6,967 nucleotides of DNA from UBA5734 sp964499985 (GTDB taxonomy: Bacteria > Bacillota > Clostridia > Saccharofermentanales > UBA5734). This document shows positions 1 through 5,195 of the stretch, piece by piece. The position numbers and the translations under genes are program-made. The notes beneath the pieces are model-generated. The model did not search any database. It was given only the letters and a program-made list of their open reading frames with translations, and had not been told where the DNA came from. The DNA lies in contig CAZCMX010000089.1 of assembly GCA_964499985.1 (NCBI GenBank), forward strand, positions 1-6,967, in the 5' to 3' direction. The first letter of the stretch is position 1. Every line of letters begins with the position of its first letter.

Positions 1-449
1 AGCGCCAGCTGCCCGAAAAGAAAGTCAATCTCTGGCTCGGGGGCTGCCATGTCCATGCGGCCGTCACGGAAAAGGACGTCCTGACTGCGAAAAAGCTCCA
101 TCCCGGCGCGCCGATCCTGATCCACCCCGAATGCGTCCCAGATGTCGTCAAGCATGCCGATTTTGTCGGCTCCACCTCGGCCATCCTCGATTATGCCGCG
201 CAAAGCGAGGCCAGTGAATTCGTGATCGGCACCGAGATGAGCATTGCCGAGCACCTGGCCTACCAATTCCCGGACAAGCAATTCCATATGCTGTCGAAAA
301 AGCTCGTCTGCCCGAATATGAAAATCACTTCACTGATGGATGTCTATCGCGCCATTGCCGGCAGCGGTGGCGAAGAAATTATCCTGACGCCAGAGCTGAT
401 GCGCGATGCTCGCCGGCCGATCGACCGGATGATCGAGCTGGGCAGCTAA
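1..449 (+). CDS. nadA: Quinolinate synthase NadA, C-terminal part (5' end outside window)
   Basis: NadA condenses iminoaspartate with dihydroxyacetone phosphate to quinolinate in de novo NAD synthesis, using an oxygen-sensitive [4Fe-4S] cluster. The reading frame is open from base 3 to the TAA at 447-449 and gives the last 148 residues; the start and the first cluster cysteine lie upstream of the window. Visible family landmarks, in order, are LWLGGCHVH (Cys codon 45-47), HPEC (Cys codon 132-134), GSTSAI, a GTE near 229-237, and LVCPNMK (Cys codon 309-311). The GCHVH and CPNMK cysteines match the second and third cluster ligands of NadA by position. The C-terminal end (RRPIDRMIELGS) is normal for the family and shows no truncation. 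No nadB or nadC is visible, although they could lie upstream. The gene converges on azlD with an 11-bp gap. The family call is firm. Confidence 0.96.
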   Translation, partial: RQLPEKKVNLWLGGCHVHAAVTEKDVLTAKKLHPGAPILIHPECVPDVVKHADFVGSTSAILDYAAQSEASEFVIGTEMSIAEHLAYQFPDKQFHMLSKKLVCPNMKITSLMDVYRAIAGSGGEEIILTPELMRDARRPIDRMIELGS

Positions 450-469
450 AACTGGCCCAGCTAGGCCAG
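436..469. terminator. Overlapping hairpins between convergent nadA and azlD
   Basis: A perfect 8-bp inverted repeat, AGCTGGGC (436-443) and GCCCAGCT (455-462), has an 11-nt loop and contains both the nadA stop and part of the azlD stop. A second 6-bp repeat, CTGGCC (452-457) and GGCCAG (464-469), shares bases with it, so the two stems compete. Neither is followed by a clear T-run on either strand, so this is at best a weak or factor-assisted bidirectional terminator. The inverted repeats are seen directly; the terminator role is inferred from the tail-to-tail position. Confidence 0.35.
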
Positions 470-802
470 GACGCCCTGGACCAGGACCATATAGAGGGCT
501 GTCCCAGCCCCGATGCTTAAAAGCGAATTGCCCTTCCACAGCTGCAGCGCCACGATCACGCCGATCGCGAGCGCTTCCGGCAGGCCATGCGGCGCCACCA
601 GGATCGAGACACTTTTCAGGCAATAGACGACCAGAAAGCCAATCACCGCATAGGGCAGCACCTGGCCCAGATACGTCACGTACGGATGGGTCTTTTTATC
701 TTGCGGGAAAAGAAGGAAGGGCAAGAACCGCGTCGCCATGGTCGCCAGCATCATCAGGATGATCGTTATAACGGTTTCGAACGGTGTCAGCATCAGGCTC
801 AT
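461..802 (-). CDS. azlD: AzlD, small subunit of branched-chain amino acid exporter
   Basis: A 113-residue hydrophobic protein of the AzlD family, the small partner of AzlC. AzlCD exports branched-chain amino acids and analogues such as 4-azaleucine across the cytoplasmic membrane. About four membrane segments are visible (roughly residues 8-28, 43-62, 70-90 and 93-112). The sequence TRFLPFLLF near residues 24-32 fits the conserved Arg-x-x-Pro-Phe stretch at the end of helix 1 in this family. The length is normal. The ATG at 802 overlaps the azlC stop by 4 nt (ATGA), which indicates translational coupling. A GGGGAGG site lies only 1 nt before that ATG but 10 nt before an in-frame ATG at 793, so the true start may be three codons later. 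It is the last gene of the azlBCD operon. Confidence 0.92.
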   Translation of the reverse strand: MSLMLTPFETVITIILMMLATMATRFLPFLLFPQDKKTHPYVTYLGQVLPYAVIGFLVVYCLKSVSILVAPHGLPEALAIGVIVALQLWKGNSLLSIGAGTALYMVLVQGVLA

Positions 803-1572
803 ACCTCCCCGGCAGAAGGGTCTTTTGGCACAGAGGACTCTGACGTCCCTGGCATGGCCCCGGACTCTGTCACACTCATGGATTCAACCTCGGCCACCTG
901 CAATTTTTCCCGGAAAACAAGCAATATCACCAGAATCGCAACCATCGCCGGGATAATGAAGCGATCTGCTCCGAAAACAAGCAGGCAGACCACCGAGCTG
1001 GCAACCCCGATGATCGCTGGGCCATGCTTTTTCTGGCTTTTCCACTGGCTGGTGAAAATCACGACAAAGAGCGCCGTCAGCACGAAATCGAGCCCGCGCG
1101 TATTGAAGGCCAGCATCGAGCCGAGCAGCCCGCCAATGACCGAACCGAGCACCCAATAGCCATGATTCAGAGCGGTCACAAAAAACATGAACCAGTTTCG
1201 GCTCACGCCCTCCGGCGGTTCGGCTGAGCACAGGATCGAAAAGGTCTCATCGGTCAGGCCGAAGATCAAGTATGGCCGGAACCGTCCTGCCCCGCGGTAT
1301 TTTTCCAAAAGGGACAGGCCATAGAACAGATGCCGCGCATTGATCATCAGGGTCAGTAAAAAGGCATAAACCGGGTTGAATACCGTGGTTAAAAATGTGA
1401 TGCCCACGTATTGCGCCGACCCCGCAAAGACGAACAAGCTCATGAGAAATGTCCAGCCAACCCCATAGCCTTTGCTCGCCATCAGGATCCCGAACGCCAT
1501 TCCCAGAAAGGAAAAGCCAGTCAGGACCGGGACCGTATGGGGGAATGCCGCCCGCAATGCCTTTGCTTTCAT
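799..1572 (-). CDS. azlC: AzlC, large subunit of branched-chain amino acid exporter
   Basis: A 257-residue polytopic membrane protein of the AzlC family, which pairs with AzlD for export of branched-chain amino acids. Family signatures are FAGSAQ at residues 49-54, NARHLFYG at 78-85 and LTDETF at 107-111. Hydrophobic helices follow across residues 130-220. After the last helix comes a polar Ser/Glu/Pro tail (about 222-257) with no recognisable motif. I place the start at the ATG at 1572 because GAGGAG (1581-1586) lies 8 nt upstream of it. An in-frame ATG at 1578 overlaps the azlB stop (TGATG) but sits only 2 nt from that site, and the GTG at 1581 overlaps it. The gene follows azlB directly and overlaps azlD by 4 nt, so the three are almost certainly one transcript. 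Confidence 0.94.
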   Translation of the reverse strand: MKAKALRAAFPHTVPVLTGFSFLGMAFGILMASKGYGVGWTFLMSLFVFAGSAQYVGITFLTTVFNPVYAFLLTLMINARHLFYGLSLLEKYRGAGRFRPYLIFGLTDETFSILCSAEPPEGVSRNWFMFFVTALNHGYWVLGSVIGGLLGSMLAFNTRGLDFVLTALFVVIFTSQWKSQKKHGPAIIGVASSVVCLLVFGADRFIIPAMVAILVILLVFREKLQVAEVESMSVTESGAMPGTSESSVPKDPSAGEV

Positions 1573-1577
1573 GTCCA

Positions 1578-2042
1578 TCACTCCTCGTCGACCGGCACAT
1601 AGACCGAGCGCTTCTCAATCCCCATGACCATATTCGTTTCCAGCCGGCTGATGGCAGGATTGCCCATCAGCGAATCAATCACGAAATCGCGGTAGCTGGC
1701 CATGTCCCGCGCGACAATTTTCAACAAATAATCATGGCTGCCGGTCAAGGTATAGCATTCCTGCACCTGGGGCAACCGTCCGACATCACTGAGAAACGAA
1801 TGGATCGTCTCGCGGTTCAAGGGCGTCAGGTTGACCAGGGCAAAGGCCAGAACCTCCATCCCGAGCTTTTTCTCATCCACCAGCGTCGCAAACTGGCGGA
1901 TCACACCTGACTCCACCAGGTTCTTGACTCGTTGCAGGCAGGCCGATGGCGAAAGCCCGATCCGCTTCGACAGCTCCAGATTGGAAATCGAAGCATCTTC
2001 CTGCAAGACTTTCAAAATCGCCCGGTCACTTGAATCCAGCAT
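1578..2042 (-). CDS. azlB: Lrp/AsnC-family transcriptional regulator, AzlB-like
   Basis: A 154-residue regulator of the leucine-responsive (feast/famine) family. The N-terminal winged helix-turn-helix begins LDSSDRAILKVLQEDASIS, with the HTH at about residues 19-48 (ELSKRIGLSPSACLQRVKNL). A RAM effector-binding domain covers about 66-140 and includes GSHDYLLKIV at 101-110, the usual effector-loop signature. The ATG at 2042 is preceded by AGGAGG (2049-2054) with 6-nt spacing and opens exactly at the family's N-terminus. The frame stays open well upstream, but that part is intergenic. In Bacillus subtilis the Lrp-type repressor AzlB heads the azlBCD operon, and the same order is seen here, so the symbol rests on family plus gene order. 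It probably autoregulates through the dyads at 2066-2081 and 2132-2155. Confidence 0.9.
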   Translation of the reverse strand: MLDSSDRAILKVLQEDASISNLELSKRIGLSPSACLQRVKNLVESGVIRQFATLVDEKKLGMEVLAFALVNLTPLNRETIHSFLSDVGRLPQVQECYTLTGSHDYLLKIVARDMASYRDFVIDSLMGNPAISRLETNMVMGIEKRSVYVPVDEE

Positions 2043-2065
2043 GCCCTGCCTCCTAAAAAGCAACT

Positions 2066-2081
2066 TTGCATGGTTATGCAA
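2066..2081. promoter_or_regulatory. Operator-like dyad downstream of azlB promoter
   Basis: A perfect inverted repeat TTGCAT-GGTT-ATGCAA sits just downstream of the predicted start of transcription. Its TTATGCAA half (2074-2081) recurs as a direct repeat at 2095-2102, overlapping the promoter -10, and a GCAATTGC palindrome is embedded at 2078-2085. This arrangement suits binding by a dimeric or multimeric regulator such as the Lrp-family protein encoded next to it. The symmetry is seen directly; the identity of the binder is inferred. Confidence 0.45.
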
Positions 2082-2093
2082 TTGCTGCTGCTG

Positions 2094-2122
2094 ATTATGC
2101 AAGATAAAATTTCGAATGTAAA
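2094..2122 (-). promoter_or_regulatory. Predicted sigma-A promoter of azlBCD
   Basis: Read on the - strand, TTTACA (2117-2122) is followed by an ideal 17-nt spacer and CATAAT (2094-2099). Both hexamers differ from consensus at one position. Transcription would start near 2087, giving a leader of about 45 nt before the azlB ATG. A second, weaker pair lies upstream: TTGCAT (2157-2162), 16 nt, TAATAT (2135-2140). Its -10 overlaps the dyad at 2132-2155. Confidence 0.65.
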
Positions 2123-2131
2123 CCGTGATGA

Positions 2132-2155
2132 TGAATATTATGCCGAAAATATTCA
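2132..2155. promoter_or_regulatory. AT-rich 8-bp dyad upstream of azlB promoter
   Basis: TGAATATT (2132-2139) and AATATTCA (2148-2155) form a perfect inverted repeat with an 8-nt spacer, centred about 24 bp upstream of the -35 hexamer of the main azlB promoter. AT-rich dyads of this type are common among Lrp-family sites. It could be an autoregulatory site for AzlB. Alternatively it could serve the second putative promoter, whose -10 it overlaps. Confidence 0.45.
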
Positions 2156-2319
2156 GATGCAAAAAATATAAAGCGGAAAGCATGTGAAAAATGACGAAAA
2201 AACCTCCAGATCGTCCCAAATGCTGAATCAATTGCCGCAAGATCCCCCGCCGCATTCTTGCCCGCCTGCCTTGCCCCCCTTCAGCAGCCCGCCCGCCACT
2301 GGATATTTTGCCGCATATC

Positions 2320-2345
2320 GGACCCGGTCCCTTTTCTGATATAAT
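2320..2345 (+). promoter_or_regulatory. Extended -10 promoter with adjacent palindrome, in front of hflK
   Basis: TGATATAAT (2337-2345) is a perfect -10 hexamer with the TGn extension. No good -35 hexamer is found 16-18 nt upstream; that stretch instead holds the palindrome GGACC-C-GGTCC (2320-2330). Start of transcription is predicted near 2352, right at the ribosome site, which would leave a leader of only about 13 nt. The promoter probably serves hflK and the genes after it. The sequence match is good, but the very short leader lowers certainty. Confidence 0.5.
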
Positions 2346-2352
2346 TTCCTTC

Positions 2353-2359
2353 AGGAGGT
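2353..2359 (+). promoter_or_regulatory. Ribosome binding site of hflK
   Basis: AGGAGGT ends 5 nt before the ATG at 2365. This site decides the hflK start: the frame is open further upstream to 2308, but the upstream codons overlap the promoter and have no ribosome site. Confidence 0.85.
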
Positions 2360-2364
2360 TCAAT

Positions 2365-3330
2365 ATGAAACTTTCACCGCGCAAAATCGCATTTATCGTG
2401 GTCATTGCTCTCGTGGGACTTTTTGTCCTCACGCTCGGCAGCTCGACGGTGTACACGGTCGCCGAATCTGAGCAGGCAATCATCACCACCTTTGGCCGCT
2501 ATACCAAGACCAGCAGTGCCGGCCTGCATGCCAAGCTGCCCTGGCCGATCCAGTCGGTGACCATCCTGCCGGTCAACCTGACCCAGAAGATCGAGCTTGG
2601 TTATATTGAAAACAACGACGGCACCTTCACCACGGTCCGCGACGAAAGCAATATGATCACCGGCGACATGAATATCGTCAATATCGACTTTTTCGTCGAA
2701 TGGAAGATCAGCGACCCCTACAAATACCTCTTTGTCACGGACAATCCGAAGCTGATCCTGAAAAACATGATCCAGGGCGCCGTCCGGGCCGTGGTCGGCA
2801 CCAGAAATATCGACGACGTCCTCACCACCGGCAAAATCCAGATCCAGTCCGATGTCAAGGAACAGCTCAACCAGAGCCTGGCGGCCAATGATATCGGGGT
2901 CATGATCATCGACGTCAAAGTCAACGATTCCGAACCCCCGACCGAAGAAGTCGCCAAAGCCTTCCGCGACGTTGAAACCGCCAAGCAGGAAAAGGCTACG
3001 GCCATCAACCAGGCCCTCGAATACCAGAATGGCAAGATCCCGGCGGCCAAGGCCCAGGCCGACAAGATCGTCAAGGATGCCGAAGGTGCCAAGCAGGCCA
3101 AAATCAACCTGGCGACCGGTGAGCGCGACAAATTCCTCGCCATGTTCACCGAATACCTCAATTTCCCGGCCATCACCCGCCAGCGCATGTATCTGGAAAT
3201 GATCGAGACCGTCCTGCCTGGCGTCAAAGTCTATATTGATGACGGCACCGGCACCAGCAAGCTCCTGCCGCTGGAGCCCTTCTCCGGCTCCGGCAGCCCG
3301 GGCACCAGCAGCACGACGGGGGTGAACTGA
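2365..3330 (+). CDS. hflK: HflK-type SPFH/band-7 membrane protein
   Basis: A 321-residue member of the HflK branch of the stomatin/prohibitin (SPFH, band 7) family. HflK and HflC form a large membrane-anchored cage that, in bacteria where it has been studied, encloses the FtsH protease and limits its access to substrates. A single N-terminal membrane helix (about 8-25) is followed by the SPFH domain (about 27-190). It contains LPWPIQSVTILPVNLTQKIELGY (58-80), the HflK-typical MITGDMNIVNIDFFVEWKISDP (97-118) and VVGTRNIDDVLTTG (143-156). The VNDSEPPTEEVAKAFRDV stretch (186-203) leads into a long charged helix (about 200-265), and RQRMYLEMIETVLPG (272-286) is also typical of HflK. The Gly/Ser/Thr-rich tail (305-321) is short and low in complexity. 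hflC follows after 1 bp, so the pair is a translational unit. No ftsH is in view. Confidence 0.94.
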   Translation: MKLSPRKIAFIVVIALVGLFVLTLGSSTVYTVAESEQAIITTFGRYTKTSSAGLHAKLPWPIQSVTILPVNLTQKIELGYIENNDGTFTTVRDESNMITGDMNIVNIDFFVEWKISDPYKYLFVTDNPKLILKNMIQGAVRAVVGTRNIDDVLTTGKIQIQSDVKEQLNQSLAANDIGVMIIDVKVNDSEPPTEEVAKAFRDVETAKQEKATAINQALEYQNGKIPAAKAQADKIVKDAEGAKQAKINLATGERDKFLAMFTEYLNFPAITRQRMYLEMIETVLPGVKVYIDDGTGTSKLLPLEPFSGSGSPGTSSTTGVN

Positions 3331-3331
3331 T

Positions 3332-4285
3332 ATGCCTGAGAACACCTTCAATACCAGTGGCCCCAATCCATTCAGCACCACTGCCGGCCGCACCGCGCCA
3401 GCCAAGTCCCCCCTGCGCCAGATCGGCCGCGCCAGCCTGGTCATCATTCTGATCGCCATCCTCATGGTCGTCTCCGGCTCCCTTTACACCGTCAAAGAAG
3501 GCGAATATGCCTTCATCACCCAGTTCGGGGCCATCCAGTCGATCCAGACCAAAGCCGGCCTCAACCTGAAGCTGCCCTTCATCCAGGACGTCAACCGCCT
3601 GACCAAAAAGCAGATGATCTACAATATCGCACCCAGCGAGGTGCTCACCGCCGATAAAAAGGCCATGATTGTCGACAGCTACTCGATCTGGGCGATCGAG
3701 GACGTCACCACCTTCATCCGCACCGTCGGCAATATTGGCGAAATGCAAAAGCGCATCGATGCCTCCACCTATAGCGTGATCAAAAACGTCATGGGTGGCC
3801 TCGAGCAGAGCGCGATCATCGCCGACACCGAAGCCGGCCGCACCTCCTTGAACAAAACCATCACCGGCCAGGTTGCCGCCCAGCTCAAGGGCTATGGCGT
3901 CCATATCCAGACGGTCGAAATCAAACGCTTCGATCTGCCCAGCGACAATGAAGCAGCGGTTTTCAACCGCATGATCTCCGAACGGGCCCAGATGGCTGCC
4001 ACCTTCAAGGCCGAAGGCGAATTCGAAGCCGCCAAAATCCGCAATGAAACCGACAAGACGGTCGAAATCCTGCTCGGTGAAGCCCGCGCCCAGGCCCAGC
4101 GCCTGGTCGGTGAAGGGGAAGAAGAGTATATGGCCATCCTCAAGGAGCTCTACAATGACCCGGCCAAGGCAGATTTTTATGTCTTTGTCCGCGAACTTGA
4201 GGCAGCCCGGAAAGCCCTGGCCGGCGAAAAAACCCTGATCCTTGGTCCGGACTCACCCCTCGTCGATATTCTCAATAACCAGTAG
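3332..4285 (+). CDS. hflC: HflC-type SPFH/band-7 membrane protein
   Basis: A 317-residue partner of HflK in the SPFH family. One membrane helix lies at about 34-50, followed by YTVKEGEYAFITQFGAIQ (52-69), which matches the start of the HflC SPFH domain. The sequence VLTADKKAMIVDSYSIWAIED (104-124) is the usual HflC core. The helical arm has ISERAQMAATFKAEGEFEAAKI (215-236) and AQRLVGEGEEEYMAI (255-269), ending in DFYVFVRELEAARKAL (281-296), the hallmark HflC C-terminus. The first 30 residues are a polar Thr/Pro/Asn-rich extension that short-headed HflC proteins such as that of E. coli lack. The ATG at 3332 follows the hflK stop by 1 bp, with a GGGGGTGA ribosome site inside the end of hflK. 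It is expected to assemble with HflK in the cytoplasmic membrane. Confidence 0.94.
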   Translation: MPENTFNTSGPNPFSTTAGRTAPAKSPLRQIGRASLVIILIAILMVVSGSLYTVKEGEYAFITQFGAIQSIQTKAGLNLKLPFIQDVNRLTKKQMIYNIAPSEVLTADKKAMIVDSYSIWAIEDVTTFIRTVGNIGEMQKRIDASTYSVIKNVMGGLEQSAIIADTEAGRTSLNKTITGQVAAQLKGYGVHIQTVEIKRFDLPSDNEAAVFNRMISERAQMAATFKAEGEFEAAKIRNETDKTVEILLGEARAQAQRLVGEGEEEYMAILKELYNDPAKADFYVFVRELEAARKALAGEKTLILGPDSPLVDILNNQ

Positions 4286-4306
4286 ACAAAGGAGCACCCA
4301 CAGCCC

Positions 4307-5170
4307 ATGGACTGCAAACACCAGGCCAAATTCTCATTCAAAACCCTTTTCGCCAGAAAGCCGACCTATATCTGTAAAAAGTGTGGCGTCGACCTTGAAA
4401 TGACGGTGATGACCCAATCGATCAGCCGGGCCCTCAACAGCATCCTGATTGCCGCCCTCTTCTTCAAAGTCCTGGCCGGCAAACCCGCCGAAAATGTCCA
4501 GGGCATGATCACGAGCTTTGCCGTCCTGCTTTTGTACATTTTGATCTATATCATCGCCTACTATTTCCTGGTCACCTTCGGCAAATTTGTCGAAAAGACG
4601 CCGGCCGAACCGGCTGCCACCATCGAACCTGCCAGTGAACCAGCCGATGAACCAGCCGGTGCGCCTGCCAGCGGACCTGCGGCAGACCTGGCCCACCCAG
4701 ACGATACTGCAAGCACGGACGCCCTGACCAAAGAGCAGCAGGATTTGATCGCCCTGTACAATTCCTATGCCCCGGCCGAGGAACAGGCGTCAGCCGATAC
4801 GCCTGCTGCGACGCCCACCCCTGCTCAGGTTGAGCCTGCTCATGAGGCCTGTGTCCATGCGCCGCAGAAGAGCTGGAAAATCTATATCCCCAGCCAGTTC
4901 AATTTCACCTGCGAGCATTGCGGCCAGCCCATCACGTTTTCCCAGCAAACCAAAAAGTACATCAATCTGGTGATCATGGCGATCATTTTCGCGATTCTGA
5001 TGCCGTCGTTCATGAATCCCAGCGTCAACTGGTTCCAGTTCCTCGGCCTGACCGCCCTGGCTGTGGCCTTGTCCACCGTCGTCCAATACTATTTCGTCAC
5101 CAAAAGCAAATACATCCTCAATCCACAACCGCCGCAAAACCGCCCATCTCGCCAGTCTCGCCTGCGCTGA
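4307..5170 (+). CDS. Duplicated zinc-ribbon / two-helix membrane protein, function unknown
   Basis: A 287-residue protein built from two similar halves. Each half begins with C-x-H-x17-C-x2-C-G: Cys3, His5, Cys23, Cys26 in the first, and Cys182, His184, Cys202, Cys205 in the second. Each then has two hydrophobic helices (about 42-56 and 67-90; about 218-234 and 241-263). Both second helices end in YYF plus a Val/Thr and basic tail (85-93 and 261-268). The halves are joined by a low-complexity Pro/Ala/Glu/Thr linker (about 95-180). The spacing suggests each half binds one metal ion, probably zinc, on the cytoplasmic side. Small Firmicutes proteins with two CxxC pairs about 20 residues apart followed by membrane helices resemble one half. 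I do not recognise the whole protein and assign no function. AAAGGAG (4288-4294) lies 12 nt before the ATG. The gene starts 21 bp after hflC, so it probably shares the hflKC transcript. Confidence 0.85.
   Translation: MDCKHQAKFSFKTLFARKPTYICKKCGVDLEMTVMTQSISRALNSILIAALFFKVLAGKPAENVQGMITSFAVLLLYILIYIIAYYFLVTFGKFVEKTPAEPAATIEPASEPADEPAGAPASGPAADLAHPDDTASTDALTKEQQDLIALYNSYAPAEEQASADTPAATPTPAQVEPAHEACVHAPQKSWKIYIPSQFNFTCEHCGQPITFSQQTKKYINLVIMAIIFAILMPSFMNPSVNWFQFLGLTALAVALSTVVQYYFVTKSKYILNPQPPQNRPSRQSRLR
4607..4684 (+). repeat. Degenerate GAACCNGCC repeats encoding a Pro/Ala/Glu linker
   Basis: Imperfect short repeats related to GAACCAGCC encode Glu-Pro-Ala units (EPA, EPAS, EPAD, EPAG and similar) in the linker of the zinc-ribbon membrane protein, about residues 101-126. 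The stretch is likely to vary in length between strains because such repeats slip during replication. This is an inference from its structure. Confidence 0.6.
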
Positions 5171-5195
5171 ACGCTGCCAGCAGGCCCTGCCAGAC

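Larger units (their letters stand above)
2043..2364. other. Divergent intergenic region azlB / hflK
   Basis: This 322-bp gap separates the leftward azlBCD operon from the rightward hflK operon. The azlB-proximal half (about 2055-2200) is AT-rich and carries the azlB promoter, a possible second promoter and two dyads. The middle (2240-2300) is markedly C-rich on the + strand with few regulatory landmarks. The hflK-proximal end has a small palindrome, an extended -10 element and a strong ribosome site. I found no convincing small gene or RNA gene. The open frame running through it on the - strand is an in-frame extension of azlB with low-complexity Gln and Arg stretches and is not credible protein. 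Confidence 0.8.

Noticed and set aside
587..1159. Open frame of 190 codons on the + strand opposite azlD and azlC
   Set aside because: Basic, His/Gln/Arg-rich shadow of the transporter genes with no ribosome site.
2061..2160. Possible riboswitch or T-box leader before azlB
   Set aside because: The predicted leader is only about 45 nt, too short for either, and no conserved T-box sequence or anti-terminator stem is seen.
2043..2489. In-frame upstream extension of azlB, which would give a 303-residue protein
   Set aside because: The Lrp domain begins exactly at the ATG at 2042 with an ideal ribosome site. The extension runs through the promoter region and into hflK and is low in complexity.
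2374..3465. Long open frame (363 codons) on the - strand opposite hflK
   Set aside because: It mirrors the hflK coding strand and results from the third-position GC bias. The protein is Asp/Gly/Val-rich with no family features, while hflK on the + strand is unmistakable.
3224..3904. Open frame of 226 codons on the - strand opposite hflC
   Set aside because: Low-complexity Gly/Asp/Ala protein that overlaps hflK and hflC entirely, so it is a shadow.
5180..5190. GCAGG-C-CCTGC palindrome between the zinc-ribbon gene and the lipoprotein gene
   Set aside because: Too short and with a one-base centre, so it cannot form a stable hairpin; no T-run follows, so it is not a terminator.
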